Positions 1 through 11,794 of a stretch of 64,000 nt of DNA are shown here, in pieces. The notes below the pieces were generated by a model. That model was not told where the DNA came from, searched no databases, and saw nothing but the letters and a program-made list of their open reading frames with translations. A program made the position numbers and the translations under genes. This DNA is from Acorus gramineus (taxonomy: Eukaryota > Streptophyta > Magnoliopsida > Acorales > Acoraceae). The DNA lies in the NCBI GenBank assembly GCA_030737835.1, contig CM060848.1, positions 7,834,063-7,898,062 on the forward strand, written 5' to 3'. Within the stretch, counting starts at the first letter, position 1. Every line of letters starts with the position of its first letter.

Positions 1-3000
1 TGGGTAAAAGACCACCCCACTCTTTTTGAGCCATAATGCCCATACTCTTGCCTGATTAGGGACTGACTGTTCAATGCACGCTTTAAGACTCCTATCATTG
101 TTCTTGGTAATGGTCCTAAATGCCTCCTTGATATTTTTCATTATTAGGGAAATACTCACTTGTATATTATTATGCACTCTGTATATATTGTTAACTCATA
201 CACTGTCATCCATCTTCTGCACATTATTATTTCAACTTTGGACATGTTATGATCCTATGTAAATTGTTAATTATCTATGCACTTTGGACATGTACATTGT
301 TAATTGAGTTGCACATACATGCACCGTTAGACGGAAGGACCTGAAAATAGTATAACCGCAAAGATGAGGATGTTTTTAATGTGCTAAAAAAACTAATGGA
401 CCTAAATAATAACACATTAACAATACTTTAAATTAATTTCCCTTTGTATTTTTACCCTTCATTTTTTTCGAGCCGCGTATTACTTAAACTCAACAAGACA
501 ACACAAATTAAAGAAAATTGTTATTGTATTGATTTCGCTTTCAATGACACAAGTTGAAGAAATATAAAGATAACTTGAACAAATAAATGCACCATATGAT
601 GTAATTCACTTCATGATAACATTACATGTGAATTACAGATGAGTATTTCACCAAAAGGTGGTTCATTTGCAAAAGTCATTCCCATCAAGGAATTCCACTA
701 AATATCAATTTGTCTGGTGAAGGTGCAATTGCTCTACTGAAGGCTTTATTATTATTATTATTATTATCTGAGAATGGGACGGCAAATTCACTAAAAATTA
801 CAATCAATTTGTCTAAAAAATGTTTGAATTTCACAATTGATTAGAAATGCGGTCTGTGCAGTCGCATATGTAAGCATCCGTGGCAAACAAATTTTTTTCT
901 TCTTTTCTTTTATCCTTTACTGGGTGGTTCTAATTGGTGTAATGGCATTTTAAAGGTAAATATGAAGGTGTAAATTAGTTGGTCAACATTAACATAGAAA
1001 TTGCCTCAGTAGTGACTACATGGTTTGAGGATCCATTCTTTTGAATTGAAATGACTCCTAGTTCCTAAGTTTTAATTTTATGACACTGACCTCCTATGTT
1101 CATAAAAACTTAGTTTTTGGGATGCCAACAAAATAGCTAATAAACCACTCCACTACAAATCATAAGCCATATCAATTATAAGGTATATTCTATCAGTATT
1201 TCTTGGGTCACAGCTTTATTGCACTACATGGTGACACCTACAGATGTCATATTGGTTATAATCACCAGGCATTCATATGAGTAGTATTGAGTACAATCAT
1301 ATTTAGCAACTAATATCAGAAGTTAAAATTTTGATAATTTATAACAGAAGTGCATGATACAATAACATGGAACAAGCCATAATTCCATACGATCTCAACA
1401 AAAAGCATATGTATAATTATCTAATGAGTTCAGATGCCTACAACAAATCCTCCCTTTCTTACTGTTATGAAAAATCTACTAATTAACTGACCAACAGAAG
1501 GAATGAAAGAAGTACAAATGGGCAGTAAGGATTGACCTGTGCACATTACAAAACAATGTTCAAAGGTAAAACAGTAATTTGAAAAAGCACAATATGGTCC
1601 AGGTCCTAAATTTTGGACGAGTTTTGATATTACATACTGTATAAAATCAAGCCTTCAGTGGGACTTGAAACTCAAACATCTACATCGTACACTCTAGTCA
1701 CAACCACGACCAAAGCCATCACCCACGGCGGTCCCTCGTATAGCAGGGTACGGGGAGGGGAGAGATTCGATACGATCTCAACATTTGAATATTTTTGCAC
1801 AATGCTTGAGGATAGGAAGAGAGCATGGGAACACTTTGTGAATAAAATGGCAATGAAGTTTTTGCACAAAGTGATCAAAAGCAAGGTCAATATTTTGTGG
1901 AAATCAACTATCAGACAAAGGATGGGAGGGGAAAGACATGTGGGGTTAAGGCCCTGTATGTTCAAAGGGGAGTTGTTGCAAATACAAAGATATTCATGGG
2001 GAGAGTTACAAAAGTTTAAAGTCAGGGGAGGAGCTATTGTCCCTAGCTGTCTGTGGTCACAAAACTTCAGAAAAGTTTAGGGTCACACACCAAATAGCAT
2101 TACAAGACAATTTCTGCCATACGGATTCATATAATATGACCCAAAGTCAAATATAAACCAAAATCTTTATGTAATCCTCCACCGCCATTTTGGATGAACA
2201 AGAAGACACTTGTTTGATCTAGTGAAATAGAGGAGTGTGAGTGAGGGATATTGGATAATCTGGATGAATCTCCTCTTAGAGATTTTGCCCAATTTTTAAG
2301 AGCCATGGGAAATGCCCATATATGTGGGCATTGTGTCAGATGTCATTCTTTCATAAGATTATATGCAATTTGTAGTGAGCTTATTAAAATGACCATTGTT
2401 TTTTTTAACTTTTTACTTTATTTTCCACAAGCCATTTTCACAGCTCATTCACACACAATAATTTCCAAAGTCCACTGTCCCTCATTTCATTGTGTGAATA
2501 CACGGTCTAAGAGATAAACAAGCCAAAAAAAAGATCCAACAGTGAGCACAGATCCAAATTGTTTTTTTTTTAAGGAGTCGAAACAGACCATACTGAACCG
2601 TACAATTCACATCAGTTTTTCACATTATCAATGCATATTGTAGTTATAATAGTAAATATGCAACCTTTTGTAATTACTTTTCTTCCATTTCCTATTTTTC
2701 TCTCATTTTTCCTTCTGTGTTTTGCACCTAGCTTAGGCCTTGATTCATAAACTTTGGAAAGGTAGAAATGAGATTGAGGGAAAATGGACATAAGAATATT
2801 TCAGCTAAAAACAGGAGAGGATAAAAAAGCACAACAGATCATGCTATTTCTTAGACATATTGTTTATACTAACTATATATCAGTTTTGGACTGTGGCAAT
2901 ATAATACAAGATTCCCAATCCTTCAAATCTAGTGTCAATCACCAACGGCCTCCCATTAATGGAATTCCAATGATTTTAAAATCGGTTAATACATCATTAA

Positions 3001-3419
3001 TACCACGTCCATGTTTCAGCACATCTCATAGTTTCATTTTAACATGCCTAGAGGTAAAGGATTGGAGCTTCATATCAAAGAAAATGACACCCCTCGAATA
3101 AAGTGGGTCCAAGGGATCTCCCCATAAAAGGAAAGTATAAATCAAAATACAATAAAATAAAATAAAAAGGAGAAAAAACACAACAAAATATAAAAAAAGG
3201 ACAAAAATGTTTGGAGGAACGGAGAGCTTCTATTTAAACAGTAGCAACCCTTGCCAACACGCTCCACCCTCGCGTGATGCAAGGATCATCACTCCTACAA
3301 GAGGACGCCCAAAGTCCTAAGCATTCCCACAATGGTCGCCAAAATGTTCTCAACATATGCTGAAAGTTGCTCTCTTCCAAGCCAATCATAGGCTCAAACA
3401 AACTGAAAATGTTCTAAAA
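1..3419. other. AT-rich stretch with no supported gene
   Basis: No open frame here resembles a known family. The longest, 140 codons at 1658-2080 (plus), has no recognisable domain and a mirror frame on the other strand, so I do not call it a gene. A short TTA trinucleotide run lies at about 746-767. The 3' part (3120-3230) is A-rich. Old transposon remains are likely but none could be named. Confidence 0.6.
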
Positions 3420-3545
3420 AGCGGGATTACATGGGGATTAAATGGACACCGTCTCAACTAGAGGATTAAGCGGCCGTGGGAGTAGTGATTAAGCGGGGAT
3501 TTAGTAGTTAAGTGGGGATTATGTGGGAATTAAGCGAAGTTTAAT
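3420..3545. repeat. Short degenerate GGATTAAG-type direct repeats
   Basis: Variants of GGGGATTAAGTGG / GGATTAAGCGG recur about six times in 125 bases, with a related reversed piece at 3755-3765. It ends in a T-rich stretch next to the minus-strand LINE fragment, so it might belong to that LINE's 3' region. That link is a guess; only the repeats themselves are seen. Confidence 0.35.
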
Positions 3546-3789
3546 TTGATTATTTTGATTTTTTTGCTTGAATTTATTGTTTGTCATTTTGTATTTCAAC
3601 AATTATATAAATATGTCACACACATATATATTATACATATTTATACATTCATATACACACTTATATGTATGCATGTTTATATATATGCACTTGTATATTT
3701 TAATCGTATATATTAAATTTTTTATTATTAAGAAAATGGACTTAATTCCCACCTAGCCGATTAATCCTTAGGTGACACTGACTGCCCGA

Positions 3790-4751
3790 CTAACGCATAT
3801 CGCTTTTTAGAAATTTGCACAATGCACATGGGATGGTCCCAAGGAATCTCACCATTTTGCTACAATCACCTTTCTTGAGCCTACTAGGTAAACTTTCTGA
3901 CATCACATCTGTGTTAAAAAAATCACATTTCGAGCAAAGTGTGATGCCCACCAATGACCACACCTTCCTACTGAGGCAACATTCAAATGAAGATATGATC
4001 CTGGGATTCCTCAATCTCACAAAACTCACACCAAAGGTCATCATTATTCGCCCATTTCGAGATATTTAACTTTCGTGAGAAGCTTATCAAAGAAGAGGAA
4101 CCACATAATAGGGGAGGGATTGAAATTGTGGGTGATTTGGAAAGAGGAGATTTCTCTTGAAGGGTCTCTACGAAGGCTTTGGTACAACGCTTTAACGGAG
4201 AGTTCAAGATATGGGGGGTATTTCCACAAAACCATGTCTTTCTCCTCTAAATCCAATTCCACCACTTGTAGCATTTTGAACAAGATGGAAATATCCTCCA
4301 CTTCATCGTCATTGAAATTTTTTTGGACACGGGGCTCCAAATTATGGAGTTGTTCCCGCAAGTAAAAGAATCATAGATATCCTCTTTGCTCAAAGCCACT
4401 CCATAGAGCCTTGGGAAAAGGAGCCACCTATCCTTCCAAAATCTCGTAGTCACCGTTCCCTAGAATGAATTTAGTCTTACTCATGACCTCCACTATCTCA
4501 ACAATATGTTCCACACTGTCGAGAGGTGGGCCCTTGGGTTGGGTAACAAGTTTAGCCTTGTACACCAAGATAACATCTTTTTCTCTAATCACCCAAGACC
4601 ATAAGGAATCCGGGCCCACTAGGAACTTGCAATGCCACTTGCCCAATAAAGCACGATTCATGTTCCGGATGTTTAGCACCCCCATAATACCTTCATCTAT
4701 CACAAATTCAAGGAATCTACTAAAAGAAGGCAAACAAAACATAAAGGTCAA
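3790..4751 (-). mobile_element. Degenerate LINE (L1-type) ORF2 C-terminal fragment
   Basis: Read on the minus strand from 4751 to 3790, successive frames give the pattern found after the reverse transcriptase of plant L1 LINEs. First comes NMNRALLGKW followed by a Trp-rich stretch and FILGNG (4751-4430). Then FWKDRWL and FPRLYGVA appear in another frame (about 4453-4380), then an acidic region with KALYQSLRR (about 4361-4150), then a zinc-finger-like tail with WCEFCEIEESQDHIF (about 4030-3985) and SRKVWSLVG. Five overlapping frames are needed, so there are about four frameshifts plus stops. The endonuclease and reverse-transcriptase domains are absent. This is an old, 5'-truncated, non-functional insertion. 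The family assignment rests on this motif order and is fairly secure; the subfamily is unknown. Confidence 0.75.
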
Positions 4752-5525
4752 CTGAACCTGGTACAGTATAACATCCTACAATCATGCAAAGAGGGGCAAT
4801 AGAAATATAAATTCACAAAATTCTTACACTAAATGAACCTAATCCATTGCTGATTGCCCCTTTCAACTTTCTCTTGATCAGATATCAATTCATGAAGTTC
4901 TTCTTACACTCCAATACAACCAGCATCAACCAATAAATATTACTTACATAGATGATGATGTACACAAGAATGTGTTAAGTTAAACCCTAATCCGAGAGGC
5001 GTCAGAGAAAATATCAGCAACAACCTATCTGAAGTCTAATTTCTGAACAAATACTACAGTTCCTCTCTGCACTCCAACTTCTCAAATGCCAATTTTTTTT
5101 TTGAAATAGAATCTTGACAGAGACAATGGTTCTGTAACATCTTTTCCTTTTCTATATTCAAGATTATTCATTTAAGAATGTCCCTAACACCATCCTCTTG
5201 CATATCATGCTGCTGCTGATCATTGGATAGCATGACAAAAATAAGATGCAAAGGCTATTGATTAGGATTTCAAATTTCAATCAATATATATAATGTAAAC
5301 GCAGTCTAATTTGGCAATAATGCAACATTCTCCGCTATGCTTGTCAAAGTCTTTAATTTTGATCACAATTCTCTATTTTCAGACTTCAATATGTTGCATG
5401 TGAGGCTAGAAGATACAAGGTGCAAACTCCAATGTGCAAATCTAACAAATTATCAAGTGAGCATATTTCAAACTAGTATAGAAAACCTGAAGAAATAGAA
5501 TGCAAACATGAATTTCACTAAATCA
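4752..5525. other. Intergenic: 3' flank of the PORR gene
   Basis: AT-rich sequence without a convincing frame. It should contain the 3' untranslated region and poly(A) site of the minus-strand PORR gene, but no clear AATAAA signal could be picked out. Nothing else was seen. Confidence 0.5.
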
Positions 5526-6767
5526 TCAACACAAAGGTTCTGAAGGCATTACATTGCCAAAATCATCACATACCCGACCGCTAAGTGCTAGAAACTTATC
5601 ATTAAACCTCAGTAGAGGGCACTTATCAATCAGATGAGACCCCTGATAAGCCTCCTTCAGGAAAACAGTACTCCTACCACCCTTATTTGTAAGATAGAAT
5701 ATCCCATGGTGCTTAACCAAACAAAGCAACAACTTACCCGGCAACCGATACTCCGCACGCAACGCATCCAACTGCGCAGTCGACATTCTCCTCTCCATGG
5801 TCAGGCTAAGCAGCTCGTGAAGCACAGCGACCATGCGTTTTCGCGCTTGGGGCGTAGCGTGGTTAACCCTCCTCCCGTTCAAGTACGGGGACGGGAACTC
5901 CAACTTCTGCCACTTCTTCACCTCCTCAAGGTAACCCACATTCGCCCGAAACCCGGGTGGGAAATTCAATCGAAAAGCGGACGGGCAATCATAATTCTCA
6001 TCCTTGGCAATCCAATTCCCCTCTTCAAACCCTCCAAGATTTGATCCTTTTTCACGGGCGGTCACTGCAAGCGAAGAATCCCAGCTCTCAAGCCTCAAAT
6101 GGTCCCTCCCCCTGATGACCACAACCGAAAAGAATCGGGGGTACTTCTCAATTATGGATTCCCTGAAGTTTCCAGGCAAACCCATTTCAGATTCAATCGA
6201 TTTGATCGTCTCCAACGAAACCTGACAATCCAGCGACATCATCAACAGCTTCCTCAGCTTCTTCACTACAATGGGTTCCATCAGTTCCCTCACCTGAGCC
6301 TCTTCGGCGGCGATCCTCGCCGCCTTCTCCGTGAGAGTCACCGCGATGGGTGAGAAGCGACTGCCACCGGTGACTCTAAAGATGGTTGAGTATCTCTCGA
6401 TTATGGACATCAAATTCCATTTTTGGATGAAACCCACCTCCTTTTCGAGGTCGCGGAGGTGGATGGAGTGAGTTTTGTTGGAAGTGGTGATGAGGTTCTT
6501 CAAGAGGAGGATCAATGATGGCTTCTTCTGGAGGTCCATTGCGTGGTCGAGGGAAGGGACGCGATAGTAGAATTTCTTCTTGGGTTTCTTGTTCTTCCCA
6601 CCTGTGGTGGTAGATTTGGGGGTTGTTTGGATGGAGAGGAGAGTCGGGAGAGGTGGAGGAGGAGGAGAGGTGGAGAGTTTCCATGTGATGCTAATGGTGG
6701 TGATAGGTCTGAGTCTCCTGTACATCTCTGCATATCTTTGTGGACCTTGTTTCTTCAAGACTCTCAA
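5526..6767 (-). CDS. PORR-domain organelle RNA-binding protein (WTF/RPD1 family)
   Basis: Intact 413-residue single-exon gene, the only undamaged host gene in the window. Residues 1 to about 60 are rich in Arg, Ser, Thr and Pro with almost no acidic residues, as expected of a mitochondrial or plastid presequence. A Lys-rich patch follows, and then a PORR (plant organelle RNA recognition, formerly DUF860) domain fills about residues 66-400. It starts at RVPSLDHAMDLQKKPSL and includes LRDLEKEVGFIQKWN, YPRFFSVV, LESWDSSLAVTARE and, near the end, LPGKLLLCLVKHHGIFYL. Family members (WTF1, WTF9, RPD1) bind group II introns and help splice organelle transcripts; which RNA this one binds cannot be read from sequence. 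A second in-frame Met at residue 16 (codon 6720-6722) gives a more typical presequence and may be the true start. Length and lack of introns fit the family. Its upstream side faces a MULE. Confidence 0.93.
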   Translation of the reverse strand: MRVLKKQGPQRYAEMYRRLRPITTISITWKLSTSPPPPPLPTLLSIQTTPKSTTTGGKNKKPKKKFYYRVPSLDHAMDLQKKPSLILLLKNLITTSNKTHSIHLRDLEKEVGFIQKWNLMSIIERYSTIFRVTGGSRFSPIAVTLTEKAARIAAEEAQVRELMEPIVVKKLRKLLMMSLDCQVSLETIKSIESEMGLPGNFRESIIEKYPRFFSVVVIRGRDHLRLESWDSSLAVTAREKGSNLGGFEEGNWIAKDENYDCPSAFRLNFPPGFRANVGYLEEVKKWQKLEFPSPYLNGRRVNHATPQARKRMVAVLHELLSLTMERRMSTAQLDALRAEYRLPGKLLLCLVKHHGIFYLTNKGGRSTVFLKEAYQGSHLIDKCPLLRFNDKFLALSGRVCDDFGNVMPSEPLC

Positions 6768-7570
6768 GAGATGGGGGAAGAAGGAGGAAGGGACACCTCT
6801 TCGGAGTTTGGACTTGAAAGATAGGATTTGTCAGAGCACCTCGAAAAGACACTCCTCGTGTCTTCCCTGTGGGGAGAGACGACTCTTTGTTATTTAACAA
6901 CAGGGTATTAATACACACAGTCTCTTTTACAGTATGAGCTGCAGTCTTCATGTTAGATTGCTTAAAAAATCACCTTCTCTCCTCCACGTCAGCGCGAACC
7001 ATATCAACTACCTTTTTTTTTTCCTTCTTTTTTCCTTTAAAACAAAATTTCCGTTTCTCTCCAAAACTACTTTTGATAAAAATAAATAAAACAGATTTTA
7101 TTTTTTCATTTATTTCACTTTTAACTTTGTTTCAGTGGGACATCACGCCTTTTTTTGCGTTAAAGCTTATGAAAAGTGAGCTTTTGTTGTTTGTGCTGCA
7201 ATTTTTTTATCAACATTTGAAGTATTGTCATTAATATCTAGTTCAAAGCAGAAAGTAAGTATTTGTTTATTTGTATTTAATTCTTTCACGTGATTCGAGT
7301 AAGCATAGCTTTTAATATCTACAAATCTTGACATTTTCTTTTGTGGGAATAAATGTTTGTCATTTTTTACTTTTGATATTTGTAAAACAAGGGTTCGTTG
7401 TAAGAAAATTTGGCGCACGTATTCTATTTTTAAATTGTTATTTCGTGGATGACATTTATTTAGTGTGTACCATAACACGCATGTTCAATAGGACGAAAGA
7501 GTGACAGAATAATCGAAATAAAAGCATCAATTAAAATATATATGTACATACTACATTATCTTAGTGTGTC
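6768..7570. other. PORR gene 5' flank and AT-rich spacer
   Basis: This holds the promoter and 5' leader of the minus-strand PORR gene. No sharp TATA box was found; a weak TATTAATA-like site lies near 6906. From about 7000 the sequence is T-rich with scattered stops in all frames. The left edge of the MULE to the right must fall in or near this stretch, but I could not find its terminal inverted repeat. Confidence 0.45.
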
Positions 7571-7665
7571 CTTATGTAACATAGCGTATACCTTTTTAAC
7601 ATAGCATATACTAAGTTAATGTTGTATATACAATATACTAAGCTAAATAGATTGTGTATTTTTTT
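7571..7665 (+). repeat. TAACATAGCGTATAC motif cluster 5' of the transposase
   Basis: Two clear copies (TAACATAGCGTATAC near 7577, TAACATAGCATATAC near 7597) and weaker ones follow each other just upstream of the first coding exon, which begins after an AG near 7668. The same motif recurs in the introns of both MULE genes. Confidence 0.7.
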
Positions 7666-7670
7666 AGTAC

Positions 7671-8205
7671 ATGAGTTTGTGCGGGGGCGATGAAATACAT
7701 ACAACAGATGCAAATGTCATCGTGGAAGACGAGGAAAATGGAGATACGGAACTAAAGGTTGGAATGGAATTCAACTCAATCGACGAAGCTTTCGAATCCT
7801 ATAAAGAATATGCTTTTCCATTGTGGGTTCGGCATCGTTAAAATGGGAAGGAAATATACTGTTGAAGGAGATTTAAAGGCCGTGATATTTGCGTGTTCCA
7901 AGGAAGGTAAGCAGAGGAAGAAGGCAACCGAGAGTGGCCCGGTGAAATCTGTGCATCGTCATAAACCAGTCTGTAAGACAAATTGCAAGGCGAGAATGCA
8001 AATTAAGACGTATGGAGATGGTATGTGGGTGCTGGACCTGCTCGTTCTTGAACATAATCACGAGGTTGATCCAAAGCTCTCACGATTTCACAAATGTCAT
8101 TGGGCATTGACTGCACATGCCATGAAACAACTGGCGATAAATGATTCTGCCGGGGTTCCGCCATGCAAGACATTTGATGCCTTAGCTGTCGAAGGAGGGG
8201 GATAT
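7671..8205 (+). pseudogene. FAR1-type DNA-binding domain of the MULE transposase (first coding piece)
   Basis: The piece opens with ATG at 7671, an acidic leader, and GMEFNSIDEAFESYKEYA, the start of a FAR1 domain. A one-base frameshift lies near 7815; the domain continues in the next frame with GFGIVKMGRKYT and then FACSKEGK. The zinc-ligand region follows: a Cys-containing basic stretch, CKTNCKARM, a Trp (MWVLD) and EHNHEVDP. In FAR1/FHY3 and related MULE transposases this WRKY-GCM1-like fold binds the terminal DNA. The piece ends at the GATAT target site where solo LTR A1 begins, and coding sequence resumes after it at 11164. The C2H2-like ligands remain visible, so decay is moderate. Confidence 0.85.
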
Positions 8206-8454
8206 TGTTATATAGGTGTCACTTTTTAGTCTTCTGGTAACCATTGGGACATTTTGGCAGTTTTTCGATTTTTTTCGTTTTTCGATCGGAACCGCTAAAA
8301 TTTTGGACTTTTAGCTATCATCCTGAGTTTGAGGACTCCGATTGAAAATCTAACTGCATATTATGTGTCCTGGTGCCATTTCAAGCCACTCACGAAAATT
8401 TCATCGAACTCCGGTAACATTTCAGAATTTCGCAGTTTCGAAGCGTATCCGGGT

Positions 8455-8562
8455 TTTGACCGAGCGAAAAGTCATTGGGAGACTTGACTTGGTCAAAGTT
8501 GACCTTTGACTTGGTCAAATGATTTTGGCTTTTAGTGTGGTTGGGTTGACTAGGGTCAAAGT
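8455..8562 (+). promoter_or_regulatory. W-box cluster in LTR A1
   Basis: Eight TTGAC cores (five forward, three as GTCAA) occur in about 108 bases, several as paired TTGACTTGGTCAA palindromes. TTGAC(C/T) is the known WRKY factor site. The cluster lies in the 5' part of the LTR, where U3 enhancers are expected. Related clusters lie in A3 (about 20719-20825, reversed), A4 (about 42870-42970, reversed) and F (62545-62605). Function is inferred. Confidence 0.55.
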
Positions 8563-9099
8563 GCACTTAGACCCACCTAAACCTAATCTAACCTAGCTCA
8601 ACCTAATCTAATTTCAAGTGGTGAGTGTGTGAGGTGTGTGTGTGGTCCCCTTTAAGTCCACGCCTAGGAATAGGATTTTCCCCTATTCATCATCTTCTCC
8701 ACCTCTCAATCTCTCTCTCCCCTCTCTTTAAAACCCCCATATGACCTAGTTCAAGAGGTGGAAATCAAAAACCGTAAGAAGAGAAAGGATAGGTAAGAAC
8801 CCAATCTACCTTCCGGTGGTCTCGGATTCGAATTCCCACATGTGTGACCCCCTCTCTTACCCTCTTTTCTCCTCTGATTTCAGCCCTCTTAGGCTGAGTT
8901 GGAGATCTTGGTGGTGGGGGCCTTGGAGGTGGTGTTTCGGTGCGCGAAGAGCACCCGTTCTTCCTCCCCTTCTCTTCCTCTCCTAGGGTAAGCTTTCTTG
9001 CCTTCCATTTCTTGTTTAGATGCTTGATTAGGAGGTGTTTTTGGGTATGTATGGCTTCCATGGTGGTTTTGGTGGCTGTCGGTGGCCGTTGGTGGCGGT

Positions 9100-9712
9100 T
9101 GGGGTGGTAGGCCGGCTCGGGCAGTGCGGGCTCATCGGGCCTGCGCGCGCGGGCAGGCAGGGCAAGGCAGGCAGAGCAGGCTGGCAGGGCGCGCAAGCAC
9201 GGGCATGCGCGCGGGTGGAGCAGGAGTGTGCGGGTGCTGCACGCTGGGCGCCGTGCAGGGGCATGCGTGCGGGGCGCTGCGCAGAGGCGCAGTGCGTGCT
9301 GTGCGCGCGGGGCCGCGTGCGGGTGCTGCGCGCAGGGGGCCGTGTGGGGGCGTGCGCGCGGAGCGCTGCGCAGAGGCGCAATGCGTGCTGTGCGGGCGCG
9401 GTGAGGCGAGCAGGTGGTGCGCGCGGGGTGCTGCGCTGGGGCGCAGGGCGTGCTGGTGTGCGCGCGAGTTGCTGCACTGGGGCGCAGTGAGCGCGTGCTG
9501 CACCGGGGGGGGGGGGGGGGGGGGGGGGCTCGGCAGCGGGTCCGGGCATGCGGGCAGGGGCTCGGCAGTGCGTCTGGGCGCGCGGGCTGGGGCGCGGCTG
9601 TGCGCCTGGGTCGGGTGGCCGTGCGTACGGCTGCCCGGGGGTTCGAGAGTGAGTCGGGGTGCTCGGACTCGCGTGCGTACAGGCCGTATGTACGCTTGTT
9701 CGAGTGTTGGGT
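9100..9712 (+). repeat. CpG-rich low-complexity domain of LTR A1 with terminal palindrome
   Basis: Irregular GCGCG/GTGCG/GGGCGC repeats with a G-biased plus strand, including a run of over 20 G residues near 9506-9528. It ends in a GC-rich palindromic segment (about 9660-9712: CTCGGACTCGCG ... TTGTTCGAG) followed by an AT-rich TTGGGTATTTTAG. Long open frames on both strands are by-products of high GC content. Confidence 0.8.
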
Positions 9713-10587
9713 ATTTTAGTGTATTTTTGTATATATTTTTGTATTTTACTCACTGAGTTGATTACCCTGTCTTGCAGATCTTGACGGACGGTCGCACGAC
9801 GACCCGGTTATTGGTGAGTGGTACAATCCAACCCAGTAGGGAGGCGCTATATGCACTTGGGCGTATACCGTCCTCCCCTGGGGTACCATAGTTTAATATT
9901 AACTTGTGTAATATGTAATCTATGCAGCATGATTAATATGTAGTATGCATGCTACCCCTAGACTTTGTATGTTAGGGACTTGCACCCTTAGGATATGTGT
10001 AAGAGCCATGCATCCTGTCACCCTGTTATCATGCTAGGAAAGCCTCGACCTATGCATGTGTCCTACTAGTTTAATTTATTAAATTAAATGCAAACTTATG
10101 GTATTTTAGCATGCCTTAGGGAATATTAAGGGGCCTTGCGAGGTCAGAATTGAGACCCGACTAGGGTATTCCGTGTTCCTTGTTTGGTTGTCGGGATATC
10201 CTATGTCGGGACCTCATGGTGCCTCCCAAGGTTTCTTTTCCGATAATATTATAATATATGTCTCCCCACATCTTAGTTATGCGCCCTGGAGAATTTCTGA
10301 AGAATTCATGGCATTTATAAGTTGAGATCAGTGTCGGCGGGTCCGAGTGGATTGTATGCGTATGGATAGGCTGTTTCTGTTCCCTTCGTTGGATTCGTAT
10401 AGAGACTGCCCCAGCGTTAGAAAGGTCGTCCCGTAAAAGGGCTCCCATCAGTAGGTACCTCCTGATTTGGATTCGGACTGTGCTGAAGTGTGGGAGTAGG
10501 CCAAGCGGCTACGGAGTGAAGGAGAGACTATCGGTGGACCAAGGGTGATTAACAGCCTAGTCAGTCCCAATATCCTATGTCACCTAT

Positions 10588-10635
10588 TGAGGGGTGAGGG
10601 TGAGGGTGTGGTGGGTCGGCGATGTAGCGACCCAC
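10588..10635 (+). other. G-quadruplex-like tract plus stem-loop in LTR A1
   Basis: Five G3-4 runs with TGA-type spacers (GGGGTGAGGGTGAGGGTG) are followed directly by a perfect 8-bp stem, GTGGGTCG (10611-10618) with CGACCCAC (10628-10635), around a 9-nt loop. The same arrangement recurs in the other long LTRs of the window with different but still pairing arms. Confidence 0.75.
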
Positions 10636-11163
10636 TGGATTGTGTAGTTCCTGCCACTTTGAGGCTTGTTTAATTATTTGTGGTTGATATAAATTGTGAT
10701 GCATGGGTTGTGCTATTCACTGAGCGTGTGGCTCACCCCTCACATAATTTTTCTCCAGTTATCACTGAGTCGGACTTGAAGGAGGAGCTCCCCGAGAGAC
10801 TTCATCAGTAGCGGAGCAGCGCCACGTCCCGCGAGTGTTAGAGGCCATTAGCATCCTTTCTTTGATTGTATGTATTATATTTCCGTGCTTGGGCACTCGT
10901 TTGTATATTACTTGGATGTATTTGTGTATATTGGCTCTCACAGGACAGTTGATTATGTATCGAGTCTGTAGTATGTTTTTGAATTACAGACTCAGTCTTT
11001 TAGCTTCCGCTATCTGTGTATATATCATGTCAGCCTTGCTTTCGTCTGTGTTGTCATTTTAGTTGTTGTTTAGAGTATTTTATTGATCTCCTGTATAGAC
11101 TGCTGATATCATGTATACACTTGCCGCGTCCCGGGAACGGTCGCCCTGGGGCGTGACAGATAT

Positions 11164-11760
11164 GATCAACTTCCATTTACATAAAAGGATTGTCGTAATT
11201 TCCTCAGTAAAGTAAGACGTATCGAGCTTGGGAAAGGCGATGCGGAAGCACTCCTTCAATATTTTAGTAGGCAGCAAGAAATAAATTCTAGTTTTTTTCA
11301 TAGGATTGATTTGAATAGCGATGGTCGTTTGAAGAGTGTTTTCTGGGCAAATGCAAGATGTAGGGCTGCATATCAGTATTTTGGTGATGTGATCTCATTC
11401 GACACGACGTATTTGACAAACAAATACGCAATGCCATTTGCCCATTTGTTGGCGTAATCCACCATGGACATTCTATTTTATTAGGTTGCGGCTTGCTAGC
11501 CAATGAGACGATAGAGACATACGTATAGCTTTTCAAGGCTTGGTTGGTGTGAATGGGGAACTGTCCCCCTCAAGCGATAATCAATGACCAATGCAAATCC
11601 ATCGGGGGAGCCGTTGAAAAAGTGTTTCCTAATGCAAGACATCGTCTTTGTCTCTGGCATATCTTGAAAAAAGTTCTTGAAAAACTTGGCATGATACATA
11701 TACTATTATCATCAATTCATCGACTTATAATATATATCTTCTAGAGCTTTCATAAATTAT
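11164..11760 (+). pseudogene. MULE transposase core (second coding piece)
   Basis: After the GATAT duplication the coding frame resumes with RRIELGKGDAEALLQYF, then [17 protein letters not shown] and [19 protein letters not shown], which contains the first catalytic Asp region (the FDTTY block). Further on come AIINDQCKSI with the second Asp, and FPNARHRLCLWHILKK, the CLWH block typical of MULE and FAR1-family transposases. Several frame changes and stops interrupt it (about 11164-11300 and 11450-11550). The third catalytic residue lies after the following intron. It is decayed but clearly the same gene as 7671-8205. Confidence 0.85.
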
Positions 11761-11794
11761 TCATCGTGCAGCTAGTCCATGTTTCACATAGTGT

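Larger units (their letters stand above)
8206..11158 (+). mobile_element. Solo LTR A1 (2,953 bp), Ty3/Gypsy-like, inserted in MULE transposase
   Basis: It begins TGTTATATAGG and ends GGGGCGTGACA, the TG...CA ends of an LTR, and is flanked by perfect 5-bp duplications GATAT (8201-8205 and 11159-11163). No internal region or second LTR is present, so it is a solo LTR left by LTR-LTR recombination. Parts in order: a 5' block shared with D and E (TCGCTAAAATTTT-like); a W-box-rich stretch (8455-8562); a splice-donor-like GTAAGC at 8988; a CpG-rich domain (about 9100-9712); an acceptor-like CTTGCAG ending at 9777; a second donor at 9814; an AT-rich block; the G-tract and hairpin (10588-10635); and a conserved 3' end. 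It encodes no protein. The family is inferred from blocks shared with B and D, which keep pol remains. Confidence 0.9.

Noticed and set aside
1658-2080. 140-codon frame as a host gene
   Set aside because: No recognisable domain, no splice or promoter context, and an overlapping open frame on the other strand.
5634-6824. Frames of 70-136 codons opposite the PORR gene
   Set aside because: Antisense shadows of a well-supported coding sequence.
9028-9756. 224-241 codon overlapping frames
   Set aside because: CpG-rich domain of LTR A1; both strands open together, no domain.
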